Positions 13,519-20,703 of a DNA stretch of 22,930 nt are shown piece by piece. The position numbers and the translations under genes are program-made. This DNA is from DASPKA01 sp035628335 (GTDB lineage Bacteria; Patescibacteriota; Doudnabacteria; UBA920). Each line of letters starts with the position of its first letter. Position 1 is the stretch's first letter. The stretch spans positions 1 through 22,930 of the forward strand of contig DASPKA010000092.1 in NCBI GenBank assembly GCA_035628335.1, in the 5' to 3' direction. Below the pieces are notes generated by a model, which was given only the letters and a program-made list of their open reading frames with translations, searched no databases and was not told the origin of the DNA.

Positions 13519-15006
13519 GTGCCAGACACTCCTATACAAACAACCAATACCCAACCACCTCAACCAGCTGAACAGCCGTTGATTTACGACATTATGCCCG
13601 ACTATAAAGTTGTTGTTCCAAAAGTCGCATCTTCTGGAGGGCAAAACCTAAGCCAGCTCCATTTGCCTAACAAGAACGCTAAAGCAAGGTTGCTCTGGAT
13701 GGTGGTTTTTGTATTAAGTGCTGCGGTTGTTGCAGTGCTTGGGTTTGTGGGTTATAAGGTGTTGACTTCGGAGTCTGCCCAGGTAGAATCTGCCCAGACT
13801 AGTAAGCAAAGTGAACTGAGTGTTTCTGAAGCCGACACCTCGCAAGAAGTTGGCCTTGGAATTGGCATTACTTCTGAGTTCCTTTTAAAGTACTTTGATG
13901 TTGATCAGTGTGCAGATAAAAGCCTGTGCGGATCAGAGGCTGATCCAGACAAAGACGGGCTTAAAAATTTCGGTGAGCAAAAAAACAGTACAGACCCTAA
14001 CAATGCAGACAGTGACGGCGACGGACTTGCAGACGGAGATGAAGTAAATATTTTTGGCTCAAATCCCGCTAATGCGCGCACCGCCGGACTTGAAAAGTAT
14101 ACAGACGCGCAAGAGGTTTTGGCTGGATACAGCCCGGTAGATAAAAACCGTAAGTACACAGAAGAGGAGAAGATACAAATTTCTAAAAAAGTGAAAGAGT
14201 TTGGCATTCACACTCCAACTATTGCAACGCTCGGAGTAGAAGCTGCAAAAATGTACCACTTTGACACTGACGAGGATGTCTCTTCGTTGGGGACTAAAAC
14301 GAGCATCATAACTCCTGTGGAAGAAGTAAAGACTTCTGAAGCTGAGTCCTTTGGTCCGTTGCTTCCTTTGGCGGACCAAAGCCCTGAAGAAATGCTCGGG
14401 CGAGACACGCAGCGTATGAACACCATAAAAAAAATCGGTGTTGCTGTTTTACGGTACAAGAATGAGTCTGGCAAGTTCCCTGACGCAGCAAATTTTGACG
14501 AGCTCTACACTGTTATTAAGCCGTTTTTGGGAGTTGCAACCAATGCTCAGGATCCTATAAACAAAGAGCAGTACGTGTATACTTACAAGCTCACGAGTAG
14601 TGCAGACTTTCTGCTTACATACTTCAGCGAAACTCAAAAACAAATCATAAAGTACACACTTAAGAACGCACAAAAAGACTATGACAGCCAGCAAAAGGCT
14701 GCTCTCGACGAAGACCGCATGAGGGACATAGAAAGCATAAAGTCTGCGCTTATGCTGTACTCCAGGAGCCACTTAACCGCCCAGAGCAAGGTAGATAATG
14801 TCTTCCCAGCAGTAGCAGAGTTGCGTAGTGAGCTTGTGCCTAAGTACTTGAACAGCTTGCCTAAGGACCCAAAGACAGGAAAGGACTATGAGTATAAAGT
14901 ATCGCGAGATTTTGACTCGTTTACTTTAAAGGTCCAGCTCGACAACCCCCCAGACGGAACCACTGGCTACCTGTGCAACCAAGACGACGAGTGCGATTAT
15001 TATTAG
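13519..15006 (+). CDS. Membrane-anchored protein with TSP type-3 repeat and pilin-like domains
   Basis: 495 aa from a GTG at 13519; ATG at 13594 is an alternative. A Pro/Gln-rich cytoplasmic N-terminus precedes one TM helix (58-79), so the rest is external. Residues about 130-185 hold a thrombospondin type-3-like calcium segment: DPDKDGLKN, DPNNADSDGDGLADGDEV. Two C-terminal stretches, near 296-385 and 396-480, each start with a helix of the R-x-x-x-I-K-x-I-x-x-A-V/L-x-x-Y type and then FP, L and LPKDP-type positions, resembling the globular part of type II/IV pseudopilins without the N-terminal prepilin helix. Cys pairs at 131/137 and in CNQDDEC at the end may form disulfides. Likely a surface or pilus-associated protein; exact role unknown. 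Confidence 0.8.
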   Translation: MPDTPIQTTNTQPPQPAEQPLIYDIMPDYKVVVPKVASSGGQNLSQLHLPNKNAKARLLWMVVFVLSAAVVAVLGFVGYKVLTSESAQVESAQTSKQSELSVSEADTSQEVGLGIGITSEFLLKYFDVDQCADKSLCGSEADPDKDGLKNFGEQKNSTDPNNADSDGDGLADGDEVNIFGSNPANARTAGLEKYTDAQEVLAGYSPVDKNRKYTEEEKIQISKKVKEFGIHTPTIATLGVEAAKMYHFDTDEDVSSLGTKTSIITPVEEVKTSEAESFGPLLPLADQSPEEMLGRDTQRMNTIKKIGVAVLRYKNESGKFPDAANFDELYTVIKPFLGVATNAQDPINKEQYVYTYKLTSSADFLLTYFSETQKQIIKYTLKNAQKDYDSQQKAALDEDRMRDIESIKSALMLYSRSHLTAQSKVDNVFPAVAELRSELVPKYLNSLPKDPKTGKDYEYKVSRDFDSFTLKVQLDNPPDGTTGYLCNQDDECDYY

Positions 15007-15014
15007 AGAAAGCA

Positions 15015-15060
15015 AAAGCTCACGCTAAAGATTTAATCTGTCGCGTGAGCTTTGTTTGTG
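15015..15060. terminator. Strong hairpin between convergent genes
   Basis: AAAGCTCACGC (15015-15025) pairs perfectly with GCGTGAGCTTT (15043-15053), with a nested AGATT/AATCT in the loop. The downstream side is TTTGTTTG on plus, and GCTTTTGCTTTC on minus, so it could serve both converging units. Confidence 0.75.
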
Positions 15061-15062
15061 AC

Positions 15063-15296
15063 CTATATTTCTTTTGGTCGGATGGCGTCTTCTGCTTTGT
15101 CGCAGGACTCACATAGAAATGAGTGTCTCTCAACTCTGTATGAGCCTGCGCGAAGTCCGAAGTAAGACACTATGTCATTGAGTCTACTCCAGGTATGCGA
15201 ATTACCATGATATAGCACATGCTGTTCACAGTTTTTCGACGTTCTCCCGAGACACCGATGAATTAGTACAGACTGTCTAATTCCTGGTAGAGTCAT
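15063..15296 (-). CDS. Small Cys/His-containing protein, unknown
   Basis: 77 aa. The ATG at 15296 is preceded by GAGGAAAG about eight bases upstream. The sequence has a possible zinc-binding arrangement: HRCLGRTSKNCEQH (about 13-26) and FLCESCDKAEDA near the C-terminus, giving C-x6-C-x-x-H and C-x-x-C. It is basic in the middle (GLRAGSYRVERH). The gene is 23 nt downstream of another small minus-strand gene and ends at the hairpin facing the TSP3/pilin-like gene. A zinc-ribbon-like DNA or RNA-binding role is only a guess. Confidence 0.55.
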   Translation of the reverse strand: MTLPGIRQSVLIHRCLGRTSKNCEQHVLYHGNSHTWSRLNDIVSYFGLRAGSYRVERHSFLCESCDKAEDAIRPKEI

Positions 15297-15319
15297 ATTT
15301 AAGCTTTCCTCAATGTGTG

Positions 15320-15637
15320 TTAGGCCGGGAGCACGTATAGCTTGGACTCGCTCGGCGCTTGTGGGTTTGTGCGCTGGTAGGGGAGCCGGTCAATTAGGAC
15401 CTGGCTTCCTACTCTGAAAGCTTCCGCGATAACACGGTTCCCATGATCATAGAAACCAAACACGCGGTGCTTACCGTCGTCAAAGTCAGCAGAATGCTGG
15501 TCAACGTATTCCGTAACCGCAGCCTTGCTGTGGAAAAAGTTGTCATCCACTTGTAGGATTTGAGGAATTGGAGCATGTGTATTGAGTTTATACTCCTGTC
15601 CCCCAACGTGCGTTAAAACTGGACTTACAGTTGCCAA
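15320..15637 (-). CDS. Hypothetical 105-aa protein (TTG start)
   Basis: The frame starts with TTG at 15637, seven bases after a GGAG in an A-rich leader, and a promoter sits upstream (15662-15690), so the gene looks genuine. The protein is soluble and mixed: TEYVDQHSADFDDGKHRVFGFYDHGNRVIAEAF forms its core in consecutive segments, and a VLIDRLPYQRTNP segment follows. No domain recognised. It forms a two-gene unit with the small Cys/His protein, inserted between pheS and pheT on the opposite strand. Composition does not differ visibly from its neighbours. Confidence 0.6.
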   Translation of the reverse strand: MATVSPVLTHVGGQEYKLNTHAPIPQILQVDDNFFHSKAAVTEYVDQHSADFDDGKHRVFGFYDHGNRVIAEAFRVGSQVLIDRLPYQRTNPQAPSESKLYVLPA

Positions 15638-15661
15638 AATGTTTCTCCTTTTTTATTTAGT

Positions 15662-15690
15662 CTAATAGAAATTTTTGCATTTTTTCTCAA
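15662..15690 (-). promoter_or_regulatory. Promoter of the small minus-strand pair
   Basis: On the minus strand TTGAGA, 17 nt, TATTAG (plus positions 15685-15690 and 15662-15667). A consensus TTGACA (15695-15700) lies ten bases farther upstream. It is divergent from the pheT promoter. Confidence 0.6.
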
Positions 15691-15729
15691 TTACTGTCAA
15701 TGCTACGCAATAGCCAAAACGCCCTTTTT

Positions 15730-15758
15730 TTGCTACCCTAAATGAGGGGAATTATTAC
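15730..15758 (+). promoter_or_regulatory. Probable leaderless promoter of pheT
   Basis: TTGCTA (15730-15735), 17 nt, TATTAC (15753-15758), eight bases before the ATG at 15767. The nearest purine-rich SD-like stretch (GAGGGG) is over 15 nt upstream of the ATG and lies in the spacer, so it is unlikely to be used. Confidence 0.5.
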
Positions 15759-15766
15759 GACTTTTT

Positions 15767-18115
15767 ATGAAATTTTCTTACAATCTTTTGAAAAAGTACT
15801 TTCCACAGATACCTAAACCTGAAAAGGTAGCTGAGCTATTAGGAGAACATACGTTTGAGGTAGAAGGGTTTGAGCAGAGCTCTTTTTCGTTTACTAATGT
15901 ATATACAGCTCAGGTTTCGGGCGTGGAAAAGCACCCTAATGCGGACCGTTTACGGGTTATACGGTTAAAGATGGGCAGTCAGGAAATCTACCCTGTGGTG
16001 TGCGGTGCATTTAACTTCACAGAGGGCGACATGGTTGCGCTTGCGTTACCAGGAGCACATATCCCCCAGAATATACACTCAGAAAATTATGAGTCTTTTA
16101 CCTTGGGAAAGGCAGTAATCCGTGGTGTAGAGAGCCAGGGGATGATATGCGCTGGATTTGAGCTTGGGCTTGTTCCAAAACCAGACAAAGGAGTGCTTGT
16201 ATTACCGAAAAACACTAAAACAGGGATGTCTTTAGAACAATTGCTTTCAGATATTATTTTTGATTTTGCACTTACACCGTCCCGCCCTGATTTGTATTCT
16301 CATCTTGGCATAGCTCGTGAGCTTGCTGCGTTGACTGGCAAGAAGTTTGCAGAGCCAAAGATTAAGTTTACATATTCTCCAAAACCAAAATCTCTGTCAG
16401 TTAAAGTTGAAACTAAAAAGTACTGCAACGAGTACTATGGTGCTGTAATTGAGCTGGGTGAAGTGCCAGGAACTCCGCCGGAAATTGCTGCACGCCTGCA
16501 AGCGCTTGGGAGTCGCAGTGTTAATTTCATAGTCGATCTTTCGAACATAATTATGTTCGAGTTAGGCCGTCCCAGCCATGCGTTTGACTTGGATGCCACT
16601 GACCGAAAGATAACAGTACGCATGTCTAAGGAAGGCGAGCAGTTCACTGCACTGAACCACAAAACATACACGCTCGACAATGACACTATGGTAATAGCCG
16701 ATGGAACACATGCCCTTGATATTGCGGGTGTTATGGGCGGGCTGGATAGTGAAATATCAGAAAACACGAAACAGATTCTACTGACCGTGGTTAACTTCAA
16801 CGGGAGCAAAGTTCGCAAAGCAGCTCGCTCTTATGCAATAGAATCTTCAGCACCAAAGTTTTTTGAAAAAGGCCTGTACAAAGAGCTCGCACCATTGTGC
16901 GTCGAGCTTTTTGTGAGTTATCTTAAGCAATATAATGTGCCACATAATGTTACAGAAACTTTTGTTGTAAATGAAACCAAACGACCTAAGGTTAAAGTTG
17001 CGTTTACTGCGGAGGGTATCTCACAATTACTTGGGGTAAAGCTTGGCACAGCTGAAATTAAACGTCTCTTAAAAAAGACCGGAATTACAGTTTCGGGTAC
17101 GACTAAGCTTATAGCTCAGGTTCCGTATTGGCGCTTGGACCTGAAAGATGTTGCGGACATAGCAGAGGAAGTGCTTCGCTTGTACGGCGTTTCGAATATA
17201 CGTCCTATACCTCTGAGTCTACAGACGGCAACTGTCCCGGAAGACGCGCTCAATGTGTTCATTCGTAAACTTAAATACCATGCAGCGCGTGTTGGTATGC
17301 ACGAAGTGCAGAACTATAGCTTTATCTCACAAAAAGACATAGAGGATTTCGCTGGCCAGTATTCTGACTTTTTGGAAATAGAAAACCCGCAGAGTGACGA
17401 GCTTCGCTTTATGCGTAAGAACTTACTCTACAACATGCTTAAGAATGTGCACGTAAACCAACGCGAGTTAGTCGAGTTTACGCTTTTTGAAGTAGGAAGG
17501 AAGTTTAACTCTTTTGAAAACCAGCCCTTTTTGTTCACTGCACTTGCATTTAACAAAGCTGTTTCTGAGACAACGAACTATCTGACTTTGAAAGGTAGGA
17601 TAGAGCGCACTCTTCAAGATATAGGTGTTCCATTTACATATGTACAAGAAAATCCCATGTGGCTGACGATTAAGTCTGGTCCGGTCACGATAGGCTTGCT
17701 TGGCTTGGTGGGTAGGAGGATAACCCGCAACTTTAAGATTGAGGGTGGTTTAGCTTTTGCAAAGCTTGAGTTGGAAAAGCTTCCAGGCTTAGTATCACAA
17801 AAAACATACATTTCATTTTCCCCATATCCTAGTATTTCGAGGGATTTGTCAGTGGTTGTTGCAGCCAGTGAAACCATGCGGCAAGTCGAAGAAGTAATTC
17901 GAAAAGCCGCCTCTGGATTGCTTTTCGGAGTTACAGCCACACAAAGCGAAGGAGCAGGGAATTTCTTTGAAATTTTAAAAACTAGAGGACAAAAAAACCT
18001 CTTAATTAAGCTAGAATTTAGCAGTTCAGATCGTAGCCTGACTGACGCAGAAGTGCTTTCAGAAATGGACAAGATTATGGTAAAATTAAGAGAGAAAGGT
18101 ATTGAAATTAGATAG
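15767..18115 (+). CDS. pheT: Phenylalanine-tRNA ligase beta subunit
   Basis: 782 aa, near the family's usual 790-800. Domains in order: N-terminal Y-x-W-like start (FSYNLLKKYFP), tRNA-binding OB domain with EKHPNADRLRV (55-65) and QGMICAGFELG, the B3/B4 editing domain (FIVDLSNIIMFELGRPSHAFD and DIAGVMGG region), B5, the catalytic-like core (AARVGMHEVQNYSFIS, ENPQSDELRFMRKNLLYNML) and the C-terminal anticodon-binding FDX-ACB domain (FSPYPSISRDLSVVV, KNLLIKLEFSSSDRSLTDAEV). It binds tRNAPhe and edits mischarged Tyr-tRNAPhe. Separate from pheS in this genome but on the same strand, with its own promoter. Confidence 0.96.
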   Translation: MKFSYNLLKKYFPQIPKPEKVAELLGEHTFEVEGFEQSSFSFTNVYTAQVSGVEKHPNADRLRVIRLKMGSQEIYPVVCGAFNFTEGDMVALALPGAHIPQNIHSENYESFTLGKAVIRGVESQGMICAGFELGLVPKPDKGVLVLPKNTKTGMSLEQLLSDIIFDFALTPSRPDLYSHLGIARELAALTGKKFAEPKIKFTYSPKPKSLSVKVETKKYCNEYYGAVIELGEVPGTPPEIAARLQALGSRSVNFIVDLSNIIMFELGRPSHAFDLDATDRKITVRMSKEGEQFTALNHKTYTLDNDTMVIADGTHALDIAGVMGGLDSEISENTKQILLTVVNFNGSKVRKAARSYAIESSAPKFFEKGLYKELAPLCVELFVSYLKQYNVPHNVTETFVVNETKRPKVKVAFTAEGISQLLGVKLGTAEIKRLLKKTGITVSGTTKLIAQVPYWRLDLKDVADIAEEVLRLYGVSNIRPIPLSLQTATVPEDALNVFIRKLKYHAARVGMHEVQNYSFISQKDIEDFAGQYSDFLEIENPQSDELRFMRKNLLYNMLKNVHVNQRELVEFTLFEVGRKFNSFENQPFLFTALAFNKAVSETTNYLTLKGRIERTLQDIGVPFTYVQENPMWLTIKSGPVTIGLLGLVGRRITRNFKIEGGLAFAKLELEKLPGLVSQKTYISFSPYPSISRDLSVVVAASETMRQVEEVIRKAASGLLFGVTATQSEGAGNFFEILKTRGQKNLLIKLEFSSSDRSLTDAEVLSEMDKIMVKLREKGIEIR

Positions 18116-18119
18116 TCAA

Positions 18120-18214
18120 AAGTCGAAAGTCCATAAAGTCCATAAAGTCTAATCTTTAGATAGGCTTGTTGTGATTACTTTATAGACTTTGGACTTTATG
18201 GACTTTATAGACTC
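18120..18214. repeat. Facing AAAGTC arrays, copy B (between pheT and gyrB)
   Basis: AAAGTC units with linkers GA, CAT, CAT lie at about 18119-18150. The opposing GACTTT/GACTTTAT units lie at about 18176-18213, with a spacer of about 25 nt. The right half contains the TATAGA element just before gyrB. Short in-frame TTG/ATG codons here (18189, 18198) could extend gyrB but would encode only repeat sequence. Confidence 0.85.
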
Positions 18215-18218
18215 GTCT

Positions 18219-20240
18219 ATGGCTGATAAAGAAAAGAAGGCACAGGGTAGTTACACTGCTGCTAATATTACAGTCCTTGAAGGGCTTGAGCCGGTGCGAA
18301 AACGTCCTGGAATGTACATTGGCTCAACTTCTGAATCAGGTCTGCACCATTTGGTCTGGGAAATCGTAGACAACTCAGTTGACGAGGCTATGGCAGGACA
18401 CGCAACTCGTGTCGAGGTAGTGCTCCAAAAAGACGGAGGCTGCCGAGTGGTGGACAATGGCCGTGGTATTCCAGTCGACATTCATAAGCAAACAAAGAAG
18501 AGCGCGCTTGAAACTATATTAACTGTACTCCACGCTGGTGGTAAGTTTGGCGGTGACGCGTCCGGGTATAAAGTCTCAGGCGGTCTTCATGGTGTGGGTT
18601 CTTCAGTGGTAAATGCGCTCTCGACTGACCTTATTGCTCAAGTCAAAAAGGATGGAAAGCTGCATGAGCAGCGTTACAAAATAGGGAAGCCAACTAGCCA
18701 GGTAAAAGTTATTGGAAAAGTAGACAAGGATGATCCAGACCCAACCGGTACTTCCATAACCTTCTACCCGGATAAAAGCATTTTTGAAACTACAGAATTC
18801 AGGTTTAAAACTGTATTGGAGCACTTGCGCAGCCAGGCATACTTAACTAAGAACCTGCACTTTATAATTACAGACGAGCGTATTGGTTTGACTTACCAGT
18901 ACTACTTTGAAGGTGGAATTGTGTCGTATATTCGTCAGGTGAACCGGAACAAGAAAACTATTCACCAGCCAATCTATGTTTCCAAACAAAATGGTGACTT
19001 GTTAGTTGAAGTTGCTATTCAGTACACAGACGAGTATGACGAGCGGGTGTTGTCTTATGCTAACAACATTTATAACCCTGAGGGTGGTATGCATGTTACG
19101 GGTTTTAGGACTGCGTTAACTCGCTCTATAAACAACTACGCAGTTAAGAATGGGTATATAAAAGAGTCTGAAAAGTTAACTGGTGAGGACTTGCGTGAGG
19201 GTCTGACTGCAATTATTTCTGTTAAGTTACCTAACCCACAATTTGAAGGCCAGACTAAGGCCAAATTGGGAAATCCTGAAGCTCGTACCGCGGTAGAAGC
19301 CGTCATGAGTGAGTTTCTGGAAAACTACTTGGAAGAACACCCGCAGGAAGGCGCAAAGGTAGTTGAAAAAGGCATATTAGCCGCTAAGGCCAGGCTTGCC
19401 GCGCGCGCAGCAAGGGATAGCGTGATCCGCAAGGGTGTATTGGATGGTTTAGCCCTTCCAGGCAAGCTTGCTGACTGCAGTGAAAAAGACCCTGCAAAGT
19501 GCGAACTGTACATAGTGGAAGGTGACTCCGCAGGCGGCAGTTGTAAACAGGGCCGGGACAGAAGGTTCCAGGCGGTATTACCGCTCCGTGGAAAGATTTT
19601 AAACGTAGAACGCGCGCGATTGGATAAAATGTTGTCCAGCGAGCAAATTAAAAATTTGATTATTGCATTCGGAACAGGTGTAGGAGAGTTGTATGATATA
19701 GGCAAACTCCGTTACCATAGGATCATAATTATGGCAGATGCTGACGTTGATGGTGCACACATCCGTACATTGCTTTTGACTTTGCTATATAGATATTTCC
19801 CTGACATTATTACGAGCGGGTATTTGTATATTGCCCAGCCACCATTGTACCGGGTATCTGTTGGGCGTGACTTTGCGTACGCGTTCTCTGACAGTGAGCG
19901 TGATGAAGTGCTAAAGAACATGCTCTCAGACAAAGATAAAAAAAGCACTAAAACTAAGGTTAAGGTTGCTGTAGAAGAAAACGCTGAAGGAGAGACGGGA
20001 GAAACTACGCCAAGCGGACAAAAATATTCCATTCAGCGGTATAAGGGTCTGGGTGAAATGAACCCAGAACAGCTTTGGGAAACGACTATGGACCCGCAAA
20101 ACAGGGTAATGTTGAAAGTGCATATTGAAGATGCAGAAAAAGCAAGTGAAGTGTTTGAAACCCTTATGGGTGACGACGTTATGCCCCGAAAACGCTTCCT
20201 TGTTTCTAGAGCAAAAAACGTGAAAAATTTAGATATATAA
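18219..20240 (+). CDS. gyrB: DNA gyrase subunit B
   Basis: 673 aa from the ATG at 18219; earlier in-frame starts lie inside the AAAGTC repeat and are rejected. The GHKL ATPase motifs are intact: EIVDNSVDEAMAG (48-60), VDNGRGIPVD, GGLHGVGSSVVNALS. The TOPRIM domain has VEGDSAGGS (E434 region) and IIMADADVDGAHIRTLL (506-511 acidic triad), then QRYKGLGEMNPEQLWETTMDP at the end. Length matches the short, non-proteobacterial GyrB. A charged linker (about 567-600, with K/T repeats and EENAEGETGE) separates TOPRIM halves. Together with GyrA, not in this window, it introduces negative supercoils. ParE is the alternative; the general pattern favours GyrB. No SD; a -10-like TATAGA lies seven bases upstream of the ATG. 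Confidence 0.95.
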   Translation: MADKEKKAQGSYTAANITVLEGLEPVRKRPGMYIGSTSESGLHHLVWEIVDNSVDEAMAGHATRVEVVLQKDGGCRVVDNGRGIPVDIHKQTKKSALETILTVLHAGGKFGGDASGYKVSGGLHGVGSSVVNALSTDLIAQVKKDGKLHEQRYKIGKPTSQVKVIGKVDKDDPDPTGTSITFYPDKSIFETTEFRFKTVLEHLRSQAYLTKNLHFIITDERIGLTYQYYFEGGIVSYIRQVNRNKKTIHQPIYVSKQNGDLLVEVAIQYTDEYDERVLSYANNIYNPEGGMHVTGFRTALTRSINNYAVKNGYIKESEKLTGEDLREGLTAIISVKLPNPQFEGQTKAKLGNPEARTAVEAVMSEFLENYLEEHPQEGAKVVEKGILAAKARLAARAARDSVIRKGVLDGLALPGKLADCSEKDPAKCELYIVEGDSAGGSCKQGRDRRFQAVLPLRGKILNVERARLDKMLSSEQIKNLIIAFGTGVGELYDIGKLRYHRIIIMADADVDGAHIRTLLLTLLYRYFPDIITSGYLYIAQPPLYRVSVGRDFAYAFSDSERDEVLKNMLSDKDKKSTKTKVKVAVEENAEGETGETTPSGQKYSIQRYKGLGEMNPEQLWETTMDPQNRVMLKVHIEDAEKASEVFETLMGDDVMPRKRFLVSRAKNVKNLDI

Positions 20241-20264
20241 TTTCCAAAATAAGGAGGTACAAGA

Positions 20265-20645
20265 ATGAATCAGGAACGGTTGCGAGGTCGTATTGTTCGC
20301 CGGAGTGGAAATCCACTCAAGGTCAGTTACGAGTACCCGCCTGGGTCCGGAAGAAAGTTTAGTTCTGAGGTCTTCAGTGTGGAGACGGGCGGCTGGAAAA
20401 ACGGTGCTGAGGTGACTTTTATACCCGCTACTCTGGAGAGCGGGAAAACTATTGCGCTTGATTTAAGGCCAGCGGAGCAAGATCTTCATGAAAACAGCTA
20501 TGTTGAACTGCCTATGCAAATAATCCGCGGCAGACGTGTAACTTTGCGGTTAGTGATCTTGTCGCCTGAGGAAACCGCGGCAAAAGGACAGCAACTGGCA
20601 AAGCTCATGGCCAACCATCTGCTGCGGACACGTTCTCGCATATAA
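20265..20645 (+). CDS. Small basic protein, possibly with a cold-shock/OB-like N-terminus
   Basis: 126 aa behind a perfect SD (AAGGAGG), 24 nt after gyrB. The first 65 residues show the strand order LRGRIVRR...VSYEY...KFSSEVFSV...GAEVTFIP...KTIALDLRP, which loosely recalls cold-shock/OB proteins (G-x-I/V near the start, GxxVxF and a final strand before Pro). The aromatic RNP1/RNP2 motifs are missing, so this is weak. The C-terminus is a basic helix ending HLLRTRSRI. It could bind nucleic acid, but no family is assigned. It ends at a strong terminator and may read through from gyrB. Confidence 0.6.
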   Translation: MNQERLRGRIVRRSGNPLKVSYEYPPGSGRKFSSEVFSVETGGWKNGAEVTFIPATLESGKTIALDLRPAEQDLHENSYVELPMQIIRGRRVTLRLVILSPEETAAKGQQLAKLMANHLLRTRSRI

Positions 20646-20649
20646 CAAG

Positions 20650-20684
20650 AAAGCCCTCGAACATAAAGTTCGAAGGGCTTTTCA
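20650..20684. terminator. Bidirectional intrinsic terminator
   Basis: AAAGCCC-TCGAAC (20650-20662) pairs with GTTCGA-a-GGGCTTT (20668-20681) around ATAAA, with a one-base bulge, followed by TTTTC. It separates the 20265-20645 gene from the convergent ParB-like gene ending at 20704. Confidence 0.85.
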
Positions 20685-20703
20685 AAATGCTCCATTTACC
20701 TCC

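Noticed and set aside
14059..14772. Overlapping minus-strand ORFs of 88-107 aa
   Set aside because: Shadows of the TSP3/pilin-like gene; no SD, inconsistent with each other.
13418..18214. AAAGTC arrays as CRISPR
   Set aside because: Units are 8-9 bp with 2-3 bp linkers, no spacers of CRISPR length and no cas genes.
18189..18218. gyrB start at TTG 18189 or ATG 18198
   Set aside because: These codons translate the AAAGTC repeat (MDFMDFID); the normal GyrB start region begins at 18219.
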